Assembly (NCBI GenBank): GCA_039105265.1
Contig: JAPFFF010000052.1
Coordinates: 434,001-498,000 of the forward strand
Length of the DNA: 64,000 nt
Direction: 5' to 3'
DNA from: Tritrichomonas musculus
Taxonomy: Eukaryota; Parabasalia; Tritrichomonadida; Tritrichomonadidae
Positions 47,655 to 55,189 of this stretch are shown here, in pieces. Below the pieces are notes generated by a model. The model had not been told where the DNA came from and searched no databases. It worked only from the letters and a program-made list of their open reading frames with translations. A program made the position numbers and the translations under genes. Within the stretch, counting starts at the first letter, position 1. The number at the start of each line of letters is the position of its first letter.

Positions 47655-49769
47655 ATGAGATACAGGAACGAAAGAGCTCACAATTTGAAATACGAAGTTG
47701 GGAATGTCAATGACACATTCCAGAAGATGCGAAATATCATCAATGTGAATGATGGTACCAGAAGCTTCTCATTTAGAACTGTCGATTGCCATGACCAGCC
47801 AGCCCCATTTCACCAAGGCCAGTACTCACAGATTTCATTAACACATCCCGACCACTTCATTAGCGATATCGACAAAGGCTTCCTCACATTCCACATCAAA
47901 CTTGATTTGCAATTGAACACCGATTTGGCCAAATTACAAGAGATCAATGATCCAAATAACTTCTATAAACTTTTCGTTGGATTTAAGTCCTCGAACCAAT
48001 TATTCGATAGGCTCGAGATTCTCCATAATAATGTTAATGTTGGATATCAGCAAAATGAATGCATTCGCGAGGGCTTCCTATACTCAGTTTTGAAACCAGA
48101 GACTGAGAAGATGCGTCGTAGATTCGTTCACAGCTTATGGGAGAACATCAGCAATTACAGTCAAACTCATGCTGGTTCATACGTTAATCTCAATAGCTTC
48201 AAGAATGGTGGTAAGACCACAACCGAATTCGACTTGAATGTACCATTTGATGACTTGCTTGCATTACAGGCATTTGACTTATTCCCTAATGGAATCATTG
48301 GTGATTTATCCATTAGATTCCAAGTCAGTCCAGCTGGTCTTGTTTGGGCTGTCATTGACCCATATACGGTTGCTGAAGCTAAGGCATTCCTGGAAGATAA
48401 TGATACCGTATCCCCAGAGGAACTCGATAAACTCAAACAAATCAAAGCATATGGACATCTCAAACATCAATTCACTCAAATCGGTAATGAGGCTATCATT
48501 CCAGGACCTGGAACACCATCACCAGGACCTTCACCAACTCCAGGACCATCACCATCACCATCACCATCACCTGATCCATCTCCTTCTCCATCTCCAGACC
48601 CATCTCCTGAAGAAGAAGATAAGCCAGATCCATCACCAAGTCCAAGTCCAAGTCCAACTCCAGCTCCAATCAAATATAAGCTTAGATACAGAATTGGTGA
48701 GCAATACAATTTCAAAAGTGATGGTTCATATACTTATGATGATATCGCACAGGATCTTGTCATGTATTTCAGCTATACAGCAGATGAGTTTGCTAAATTG
48801 GACCTCAAGCCAACTGCCACTGATGAAGAAATATGTTTAGCCAATCCTGATTACACCAAACCAGCTTTGCAACACAATGATGGTAAGTACTATGTATGGC
48901 AAATCGAGAAGACTGTTGCTAAATCTGCTAACCACATCATGAGTGAATATCATGATGCTAGAAAGCAAATCTTGAGTGAAACATATTCATCACAACCAGC
49001 AACACTCACTGTTAACCGAATGACTATCACTCTCTGTAAGTCCAACATGCAAGGCTATGGTGTTTGTGAAGCCACTCGTGCAAGCATTGAATCCATATTA
49101 CGTGAAGGCTTAGTAATTCCATCTCAAAAGGTTGATTACCATGCATTCCCAATTGCAGCAGCCGCTAACGGAATCAAGTCTACATTGAATATCCCATTAA
49201 TCAATGTCACAAGCATGTCATTACTGTTCCCCAAGCATCACAATGATTTGACTGTATTTGAGAATCCGGTTTACCAAAACTGCTATTTGAATATTGGTGG
49301 TAAGAACTTCCCAGATGAGAATGTCAGTACCATTGGTGCTAGATTCTTCGAAAGCCAATTAACTGCTGGAGACCTCGATGGTATCACACTCCAATGTTCA
49401 AAGGAATTCGAAGATAGCTTCACCATGCCCAAGAACGATGAAAATGGTGTTCGATATCGAAATACATTGAGTGATGCCACATCATTTGTATTCAATGTCC
49501 AAACAGAACGTGCATCTGCTGGATACTGTTATGATGGCTTAGATGGTGGTAAAGGTAATATCCAAATTCAAGTCAATGGTCAACCAATATTCACTGGTGA
49601 TAATGATACATATTACAAGATTATCGAACCAAGTGGAGCCATTGTTAGACCACCACCTGTACAACTCTGTTTATGCAGAGACACCTACTTCAAGCTCTCA
49701 CTCGATGGCCTTGAATATATTGATGATGAATCACCAGCTGGCTCACAAGTTGATCCAGAAATGGCATAA
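47655..49769 (+). CDS. Major capsid protein with a proline-serine-rich loop
   Basis: This encodes 704 residues. The double jelly-roll pattern includes FYKLFVGFKSSNQLFDRLEI, NNVNVGYQQNECIREGFL and FPNGIIGDLSIRFQVSPAGL. About residues 282-338 are a repeat of PSPSPDPSPSP type, placed between the two jelly-roll halves. The protein is about 140 residues longer than the D capsid protein. The loop could sit on the capsid surface as a flexible, perhaps glycosylated, tether. The start follows TTTTTTTCCAAGATACAAA. Confidence 0.85.
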   Translation: MRYRNERAHNLKYEVGNVNDTFQKMRNIINVNDGTRSFSFRTVDCHDQPAPFHQGQYSQISLTHPDHFISDIDKGFLTFHIKLDLQLNTDLAKLQEINDPNNFYKLFVGFKSSNQLFDRLEILHNNVNVGYQQNECIREGFLYSVLKPETEKMRRRFVHSLWENISNYSQTHAGSYVNLNSFKNGGKTTTEFDLNVPFDDLLALQAFDLFPNGIIGDLSIRFQVSPAGLVWAVIDPYTVAEAKAFLEDNDTVSPEELDKLKQIKAYGHLKHQFTQIGNEAIIPGPGTPSPGPSPTPGPSPSPSPSPDPSPSPSPDPSPEEEDKPDPSPSPSPSPTPAPIKYKLRYRIGEQYNFKSDGSYTYDDIAQDLVMYFSYTADEFAKLDLKPTATDEEICLANPDYTKPALQHNDGKYYVWQIEKTVAKSANHIMSEYHDARKQILSETYSSQPATLTVNRMTITLCKSNMQGYGVCEATRASIESILREGLVIPSQKVDYHAFPIAAAANGIKSTLNIPLINVTSMSLLFPKHHNDLTVFENPVYQNCYLNIGGKNFPDENVSTIGARFFESQLTAGDLDGITLQCSKEFEDSFTMPKNDENGVRYRNTLSDATSFVFNVQTERASAGYCYDGLDGGKGNIQIQVNGQPIFTGDNDTYYKIIEPSGAIVRPPPVQLCLCRDTYFKLSLDGLEYIDDESPAGSQVDPEMA

Positions 49770-49811
49770 GAAATATGGCATTAGTGGTAAAAATATTTTT
49801 GCACTTTGGAA

Positions 49812-50435
49812 ATGTCTCTCCATAAGGCTAGAATTCTATCAAGTGAGAATGATGCGAGTGTTAAGCAGGAACAGAATGTGAATATTAAGATCGCTGCGAA
49901 TAGACCTCCACCAGTTCAACCAGTATCATACCCTCAAGTACCACAGATGCAACCCCAAATGGGATACACTAAAGGTCTAAACCCCGAAGGGGTATATACT
50001 CAGGATGCAAATTTTACTACACCCTCGACAACTGGTGCATATCCATCAGTTGCTCCAATAAACAGTCCATTCCCTGAGTCTTCGACAATAGATCGTTCAT
50101 TAGAACCCGACACTGACGACTTGGGTACCAAAAATAAATTCCTCGAGATATTACTGAGCATCTATGAGACCAATCCACTGAGGATGAACAACTATCTAGT
50201 GTGTCATAGCAATACGCTGATGGAGCTCATTAAGATACTCACTAAGGCTGACAAGGTTGAGTTGGTTATCAATGAGGACAGTGGGTGCACTGGTTGTGTT
50301 TCAAACTCGAAGTACATGAAAATTGATAAGATATTGGTATCCAAAAATGGAGTATCCAATGAGTTGAAATATGGATATAACCAAGTTTGGACTGAGCTCA
50401 TAAGACACTCGATATCACTCAAAATTTGTATTTAA
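49812..50435 (+). CDS. Conserved protein related to D 15297-15821
   Basis: This encodes 207 residues. The first 100 are low-complexity and proline/glutamine-rich (PPPVQPVSYPQVPQMQPQMG). The C-terminal part matches the D gene at INEDSGCTGCVSNSKYMKID. It follows the MCP as in D, so the order is kept between quite distant elements. It is probably a virion protein of unknown role. Confidence 0.65.
   Translation: MSLHKARILSSENDASVKQEQNVNIKIAANRPPPVQPVSYPQVPQMQPQMGYTKGLNPEGVYTQDANFTTPSTTGAYPSVAPINSPFPESSTIDRSLEPDTDDLGTKNKFLEILLSIYETNPLRMNNYLVCHSNTLMELIKILTKADKVELVINEDSGCTGCVSNSKYMKIDKILVSKNGVSNELKYGYNQVWTELIRHSISLKICI
49981..49993. repeat. Mini-hairpin inside the 49812 gene
   Basis: ACCCC-GAA-GGGGT is a perfect 5-bp stem with a GAA loop, read in frame as NPEGV. 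It is G+C-rich in an otherwise balanced gene. Confidence 0.65.
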
Positions 50436-50445
50436 ATTTGTATAA

Positions 50446-50595
50446 ATGTCCAGCGCTAGTGAAATCATTATGAATATATTATTGGGATTGATATTGGTGA
50501 CCAATGTAGTTGAACTGCTATTACTGGTATCGCTTACAGCTGAAGATGAACCACCTGAGTTGACCGATGAGCTGAGGCGTACATTGTATGCCTAA
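50446..50595 (+). CDS. 49-residue single-pass membrane protein
   Basis: This short gene encodes 49 residues with one hydrophobic helix (IIMNILLGLILVTNVVELLL) and an acidic tail (TAEDEPPELTDELRR). It lies between the 49812 gene and the packaging ATPase with short gaps, as part of a rightward capsid series. A similar protein is present in element C, cut by element A. Conservation supports it as a real gene, perhaps an internal-membrane or entry component. Confidence 0.65.
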   Translation: MSSASEIIMNILLGLILVTNVVELLLLVSLTAEDEPPELTDELRRTLYA

Positions 50596-50615
50596 AAAGC
50601 TTTATTTTTGATTAA

Positions 50616-51569
50616 ATGTTGTATTACAAGCGCCTACAACCAACTCTTTTTGATTATACATCTATTGAATTATCAGACAGTTCCAGTGAAGACCCAATTG
50701 ATTTTGATACATTCGATAGGTACCAGAAGCAGCAACCGGTAATAACGAAGTTTGATGTTGATGAGGCTATGAGTGAGGCCTATTCCAAAAATAGGGATAA
50801 AATCACGAATGCATCCATAAGGCCAATCGCTAATGGGATCTATGCGTGGTACAATACTTTGAACATATTGGTGGCATCACAAGGCAAAGGTAAGAGCCAT
50901 ACAGTAATTCGCGATATCATTCAAATGAGTAGACTCAATAATAATCCGTTCGCTGGCGCTCATGAGCCCATTGGGCTCTTCCACATGATTGTGTATGTGA
51001 GTAAGAATGGTATTATAAATGATTCCACATTTGAATCTCAACGTGAGCTCATCAACTTGCCCATTGAGGTCGTCGCTGATAGTAATGCTGAACGGTATTT
51101 GAAGGAACTCGATTTATGGAAGGAGTTGTATAACAAATATAGCTCGATTGGGAAGGCTACAGACAATTCCAAGCTGCAGCAGATGTTTGAGTTCCTCCAT
51201 ATCAACAAACTCGGGAAACCCAATGTACCACTCAACACCATAATTCTGTGTGAGGACTTCATTAAGAGTAAGCTATTGAAATCAGCATACTTCACAAACT
51301 ATATCACCCAGTTGCGTCATAAGAACTCAATCGTGTACATCAATATCCAGTTCTTCAAGGGTGTACCAACCGATTACAAAAATAACTGCACATCATTCTT
51401 CATATTCAATGGGTTCTCACGACAGAAACTCAATTACATATATCAACAGGTGAGCATACCTTGTGAGTTCGAGGAGTTGTGGCAAAAATATAGAACATTA
51501 TCTGGACATGATTTCATATTGGTGAACACGGTTGAACATGATATACAAGTGGTGTACTCAAAGGTTTAG
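50616..51569 (+). CDS. Genome-packaging ATPase of element B
   Basis: This encodes 317 residues with Walker A LVASQGKGKS near residue 92 and Walker B-like TIILCEDFIKS near 210, in the A32/FtsK-like packaging family. The final YTQLRHKNS-like region and FFIFNGFSRQKLNYIYQQ match the C ATPase (FIFPCFNDQQLRYIYSQ). It overlaps the next, convergent gene by 4 bp. A mini-hairpin, GAGCCC-ATT-GGGCTC, is read in frame near 50964. Confidence 0.88.
   Translation: MLYYKRLQPTLFDYTSIELSDSSSEDPIDFDTFDRYQKQQPVITKFDVDEAMSEAYSKNRDKITNASIRPIANGIYAWYNTLNILVASQGKGKSHTVIRDIIQMSRLNNNPFAGAHEPIGLFHMIVYVSKNGIINDSTFESQRELINLPIEVVADSNAERYLKELDLWKELYNKYSSIGKATDNSKLQQMFEFLHINKLGKPNVPLNTIILCEDFIKSKLLKSAYFTNYITQLRHKNSIVYINIQFFKGVPTDYKNNCTSFFIFNGFSRQKLNYIYQQVSIPCEFEELWQKYRTLSGHDFILVNTVEHDIQVVYSKV
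50964..50978. repeat. Mini-hairpin inside the B ATPase gene
   Basis: GAGCCC-ATT-GGGCTC is a perfect 6-bp stem with a 3-nt loop, read in frame as EPIGL. The C ATPase has no such block at this point. Confidence 0.65.
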
Positions 51570-52051
51570 ACAAAATCTGGGTCATCATCATCATCCAATA
51601 CCAAATCTTGATGCTTGCCAATGAATACATCAGGTTCTGCAATATTGTATTTTTCACGTAATTTGGTGATGAGATCCTTGGTGTTTATATTGGTTCTCTC
51701 AATCGAGTAGTTGTAGTAGGGGCATTCCTTGTATTCATGCTTCTCGGTATTCCCATTTACGAAGAACTCATGCATGTTGACACTTAATTTGCGTCTACTA
51801 TTGGATGTCAATTTGACAAATTCAAGGTTCATCTCCTTGAGCTTATCAGGGTAGAATCTAATGGTTTCAATATCATTCTGGAGTGATACATATAGGACCT
51901 TCGCGAGGTACAATGAGTTCTTCAAATTGAATGGGAACTTGTCACATAATATCGCGAAATTGCATTTTGCAAATCCATCAGGTTTTGGCAATAGGGATAC
52001 TAGTGTGTTGATGTATTCGTAGACATTGGAGTAGTTTGGAGTGACTTCCAT
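51566..52051 (-). CDS. Conserved 150-residue family, B copy
   Basis: This encodes 161 residues. Family motifs are VYEYINTLVS, FAILCDKFPF, YLAKVLYVS, RFYPDKLKE, NSRRK, FVNGNTEKHEYK and YYNYSI, with an acidic tail. It is the last gene before the right terminus of B. In E the homologue is the first gene after the left terminus, and in D it lies downstream of the MCP gene, so position has moved while sequence is kept. Function is unknown. Confidence 0.75.
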   Translation of the reverse strand: MEVTPNYSNVYEYINTLVSLLPKPDGFAKCNFAILCDKFPFNLKNSLYLAKVLYVSLQNDIETIRFYPDKLKEMNLEFVKLTSNSRRKLSVNMHEFFVNGNTEKHEYKECPYYNYSIERTNINTKDLITKLREKYNIAEPDVFIGKHQDLVLDDDDDPDFV

Positions 52052-52114
52052 TTGGGATGCGATAAAAAATCAATATTCAAATATAAAAATAGGTTTTCCC
52101 AAAATCATCTAGGG

Positions 52115-52172
52115 TCCACTTGGAAAGCTACTTGGAAAGCTACTTGGAAAGCTACTTGGAAAGCTACTTGGT
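52115..52172. repeat. 12-bp tandem repeats beside the right B terminus
   Basis: Four to five copies of CTTGGAAAGCTA in tandem lie directly inside the right terminal repeat. On the minus strand they extend the duplicated start of the 238-residue gene with QVAF repeats, ending soon after. The repeats are absent at the left end. Confidence 0.8.
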
Positions 52173-52174
52173 TT

Positions 52175-52335
52175 TCAGGACTGGGATTCCTTCGCTCAGC
52201 GATGTAGTACTTCAAAAATTCAACAATTGGTCCCTCGAGCTCCATTATTTTTAAAGGAGAAAAAAATCAGTAGTTAAATCAGGAGAGCTATATCAGGAGA
52301 ATATATAGCCATCATCCAGCACTACTATCACTACT
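52175..52335 (-). repeat. Right terminal inverted repeat of element B
   Basis: This is the inverted copy of 29653-29813, differing at about one base. It also carries a copy of the promoter and first codons of the 238-residue gene, pointing inward. The near identity of the two ends indicates a young or recently replicated element. Confidence 0.95.
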
Positions 52336-52341
52336 GACCTA
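52336..52341. repeat. Target-site duplication of B, right copy (GACCTA)
   Basis: This matches the left copy at 29647-29652 exactly and marks the return to element D sequence. Confidence 0.95.
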
Positions 52342-53753
52342 CTGGAAAAGAAGGTAATGGAGGAGACAAGGTATGGTTGTTCTTACATGGTGTACTTGAT
52401 TCATGTGAAAAGCTTGAATATACATATGCAGCTTCGACTACTAATGACTCAAGGGATATTAAGATATATTTAGCAGATGAATATGTTGACCCAATAGATG
52501 AGGTTCATTGGGATTCAACTACTAACCCATTCGAGTATATCATTAAGCAGCAATTTTATGAAGTATCCCCAAATCCTAATGGGGCAACAACCTTATATAC
52601 TGATTATAATATTACCTCCTCTAAGATAATAACAGCTGATAATATTACTACTATGAGGAGTGATTTAAACTTAGTTACCAACAATGTAGATGTTATTAGC
52701 TATGATGTTAATGAAATGAACACTGTTATGGAAAGCTTAAAAGGTAGAGTATCAAGGACTGAACAAGTTACTCAACATCTGGAGGATGATGTAGATAATT
52801 TACGTATAGTCTCATGGACTGCATTAGCTTTTGGAGTTGCAGGTACAGCTGGGTCAATAGGTTCTATTGGTATGCAGCTATTTCCAGATGGTATAAGCTT
52901 TCCTACCATAAAAGGTGGAGGATTCCTTAAAAGGTTATTCTCGCGTAACTCAACCAAAGGTATGAGTGATTTGGTTAGATATAGCATTAACTTCATGTCA
53001 GGTACTACAGCAAGAAGCATAACCAAAGATATAACACCTATAATTACCTGGTGTGAGGAAGAGTATAAGCAACTAGATGAACTACCTTTTACTGATGAGA
53101 ATGATAACCCTGATACTGGAACCTTGACATTAAGTGGTGCTATGGATATCAGCAATATGTTTAGGGATTCACTCAAGCCTTGTTTCAAGTTGTTAGCTGA
53201 GAAGGTCAATGAGCTAGAGGCTGAGTTTGAAAACTACCCTACTGTGGATGAAGCTAATGAAGGTCTAGATGTACTTATACGTAGGATAGAGACATTAGAG
53301 GGTGAAAATACAACCTTGAAGGCTACAATCGAAGCAATGGAAACTAGATTAGCTGCATTAGAAGAGAAAAATGACCCAGATAGGGAATGGAAAGCATATT
53401 ATACAGGATTTACTGATGTCACTGATGAATATAATAGGTATTTTCTATTCTCTTATTTTACAAGTGAGAAACACATAATTATTGATAATATAGATAATGA
53501 TCCAACAGGTGATAATGAACCTGTTCCAGATGGGGAGTACTTATTGATATTCAAGGACAAGACTCAAAAGCTACATTTTATTAGATTTATATCAACTGAA
53601 TGGTCTGACCCTCAACAAATAAAATCATATTTGGATGAAATATACTTTAAAGACACTAACCCACCTTCTGGTGCTTATGATATATATAATATTGAGTTAG
53701 ATTGTGATGAATGTTCTATGATTTGTTTCGATGCTATATATTTGAAGAAATAG
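52342..53753 (+). pseudogene. Fibre-like gene of D, part right of the nested element B
   Basis: This stretch is similar to the C-terminal third of the giant fibre protein: NPFEYIIKQQFYEVSPNP matches NPFDVIIRQQFYEVEPDP, and TSSKIITADNITTMRSDL matches YSSKIIWADNIMTMRRDL. A hydrophobic stretch (TALAFGVAGTAGSIGSIG), a coiled coil (ETLEGENTTLKATIEAME) and a further 110-residue domain follow. That last domain is missing from the giant fibre protein. The gene is interrupted by element B and is a remnant at present. Its end lies within the D terminal repeat. Confidence 0.75.
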
Positions 53754-54022
53754 GTACGAGATTCTCGGGGCTGGTACCTGTGCTGTTTCATAGATGGGCG
53801 GTTGTGGGGATGGGGTACCTGTGCCGTTTCATTGATGGGTGGTAGGGGTGGGGACCCTGTGCCGTTTCATAGATGGTGAGCAGTAGTGAGAACATTTTTA
53901 TTTTTTTTTTTTCTTCTTCTTTTCTTTTTCTTTTCTTTTTCTTTTTCTTTTCTTTTTTTTTAACTAGTTCGTGTTGACGGTGTGGGTGTAACCCCACCGG
54001 AAACCGACTAGTATATACTACT
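53745..54022 (-). repeat. Right terminal inverted repeat of element D
   Basis: It is the inverted partner of 5791-6055, with the same three ATGAAAC-GGCACAGG units, pyrimidine-rich tract and terminal AGTAGTATATACTAG. It is about 13 bp longer, mostly in the homopolymer tract. Together with the first 263 bp of element E it makes up the gene-free stretch from 53754 to 54304. Confidence 0.9.
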
Positions 54023-54027
54023 GGAGC
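54023..54027. repeat. Target-site duplication of D, right copy (GGAGC)
   Basis: This matches 5786-5790. It is followed by a further 14 bp that belong to element C before element E begins. Confidence 0.75.
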
Positions 54028-54041
54028 AATGAATGCACCTG
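54023..54041. mobile_element. Remnant of element C between D and E
   Basis: Only 19 bp lie between the right end of D and the AGTAGT start of E. The first bases duplicate the C sequence next to the left end of D, so this is C sequence. Two independent elements have therefore inserted about 14-19 bp apart in the same gene region. Confidence 0.65.
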
Positions 54042-54304
54042 AGTAGTATATGTATGTGCGTATTGGGGGTCAGATAATTTTGAAGCATTTTCGCGGTTCC
54101 CCCTTATTGGTTTCTCCGGCCGTTTCGTCATTTTTTAGCCACCACATTGAACTCTAGGATTTCTAGCTCATTGTCTACAACACTGCGAACCCCAACTATG
54201 AAACTCAAGGATTTGTAGCACTTTTTTGGAATCAAATAATTTCAGCCCCAGAATCACCAAAGAGCAAATCAAATATTTTTTTTTAAATTTTTATTTTCAC
54301 CCAA
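54042..54304 (+). repeat. Left terminal region of element E
   Basis: This gene-free stretch of 263 bp begins AGTAGTATATG and has GGGGGT and CCCCCT arms around 54065-54106. The inverted partner is out of the window, so the terminal repeat length cannot be given. It ends with the T-run leader of the first gene. Confidence 0.6.
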
Positions 54305-54757
54305 ATGAGCGCTCAACTGAAAGTCTATGAGTATATCAATTCTTTCATTTCATTATTGGAAACACCAGAAGATTTCACGCACTGCGATTTCACATTGCTT
54401 TGTGATAAATATCCTATCAATTCTGGGAAATCAAATTATCTTGCGAAAGTGTTATACATTTCACTACAAACACCTGATAAAACAATTAGATTCTACCCTG
54501 ATAAAATCAAAGAAATGGGTTTCGAATATGTTGTTTTAACATCAAATGCGAGACGAAGAATCAATATCAATTCACCAGAATTCTTTGTAAACGGCAATAC
54601 AGAAAAACAAGTATTTAAGGAGCATCCTTTTTATAACTACTCTATTGAGCGAATTAATAAAGCAAACAAAGAAATTCTATTAAAGCTGAGAGAGAAATAT
54701 GATATACCTGAGCCAACAATCTTTAAGGGTACTCATCAAAATATTGTATTAGACTAA
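54305..54757 (+). CDS. Conserved 150-residue family, E copy
   Basis: This encodes 150 residues with the family motifs VYEYINSFIS, FTLLCDKYPI, YLAKVLYIS, RFYPDKIKE, NARRR, FVNGNTEKQ and YNYSI. It is the first gene of E after the left terminus and is followed 27 bp later by the 134-residue gene. It is closer to the B copy than to the D copy. Function is unknown. Confidence 0.75.
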   Translation: MSAQLKVYEYINSFISLLETPEDFTHCDFTLLCDKYPINSGKSNYLAKVLYISLQTPDKTIRFYPDKIKEMGFEYVVLTSNARRRININSPEFFVNGNTEKQVFKEHPFYNYSIERINKANKEILLKLREKYDIPEPTIFKGTHQNIVLD

Positions 54758-54784
54758 AAATAATTATTTTTTTATTCTTAACAA

Positions 54785-55189
54785 ATGACAAACGAAATAA
54801 TAAGAAAAATCGATGATATAATAGCTGATTTGTATACATTAAAATTACGGGTGCATACTGAACAAAAAAAAGACAGTTCGTCTAATAGTGAGCCGAAAGA
54901 GAATTCGTTAGAAGAACATACCCAAGCTAAAGCTGGTGACTGTATAGCAGAGCCTAGAAAAGTCATCCATAAACGTACAAACCGCTCATTTCCATTAAAT
55001 AAATCAAAGAATCTCAATGATGAACAACGTAATAAAGTATTAGCATTTGCAAATGAAAATAAACAACTCATCTTGGATCAGCCATCTGCTACAAGAAATG
55101 AATTCCTTCAAAAGCTTGTTCACGATAAATTGAATATTAATCTTTCTGCATACATGTCTGGTAAGATAATTACTATGCTCAGTTTTTAA
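54785..55189 (+). CDS. Conserved protein shared with B 31867-32415
   Basis: This encodes 134 residues. It opens with a helix (NEIIRKIDDIIADLYTLKL), then a charged linker, then the conserved C-terminal domain (LNDEQRNKVLAFANENKQ, LQKLVHDKLNINLSAYM). In B this gene precedes PolB. Here the fibre gene follows at once, converging with an 11-bp overlap, so PolB is not at this place in E. Function is unknown. Confidence 0.65.
   Translation: MTNEIIRKIDDIIADLYTLKLRVHTEQKKDSSSNSEPKENSLEEHTQAKAGDCIAEPRKVIHKRTNRSFPLNKSKNLNDEQRNKVLAFANENKQLILDQPSATRNEFLQKLVHDKLNINLSAYMSGKIITMLSF

Larger units (their letters stand above)
29653..52335. mobile_element. Element B, complete Maverick/Polinton nested in D
   Basis: This 22,683-bp element has 161-bp terminal inverted repeats starting AGTAGTGATAGTAGTGCTGG, which match apart from about one base, and a perfect 6-bp target duplication. 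All gene families expected for replication, integration and capsid formation are present as open reading frames, except that no Ulp1-type protease is seen. It looks whole and very young. It is closest to element E in gene content and shares several families with element C. Confidence 0.95.
5791..54022. mobile_element. Element D, full Maverick/Polinton carrying nested element B
   Basis: This element is bounded by inverted terminal repeats of about 265-278 bp starting AGTAGTATATACTAG and by a short GGAGC duplication. Without the nested 22.7-kb element B it spans about 25.5 kb. It carries the standard set of protease, penton-like protein, integrase, packaging ATPase, MCP and PolB, plus fibre-like genes. 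Apart from the fibre-like gene carrying element B, and perhaps one break near the coiled-coil gene at 17.7 kb, the genes look open. This suggests a fairly recent insertion. The two terminal repeats differ by some substitutions and length changes, so it is older than B. Confidence 0.9.

Noticed and set aside
48476-48715. Glycine/aspartate-rich frame opposite the capsid gene
   Set aside because: It is the antisense of the PSPSPDP repeat in the major capsid protein.
29653-54022. Reading B and the right part of D as one element of a single insertion
   Set aside because: The GACCTA duplication, complete B terminal repeats and the similarity of both B flanks to the D fibre family show two separate insertions.
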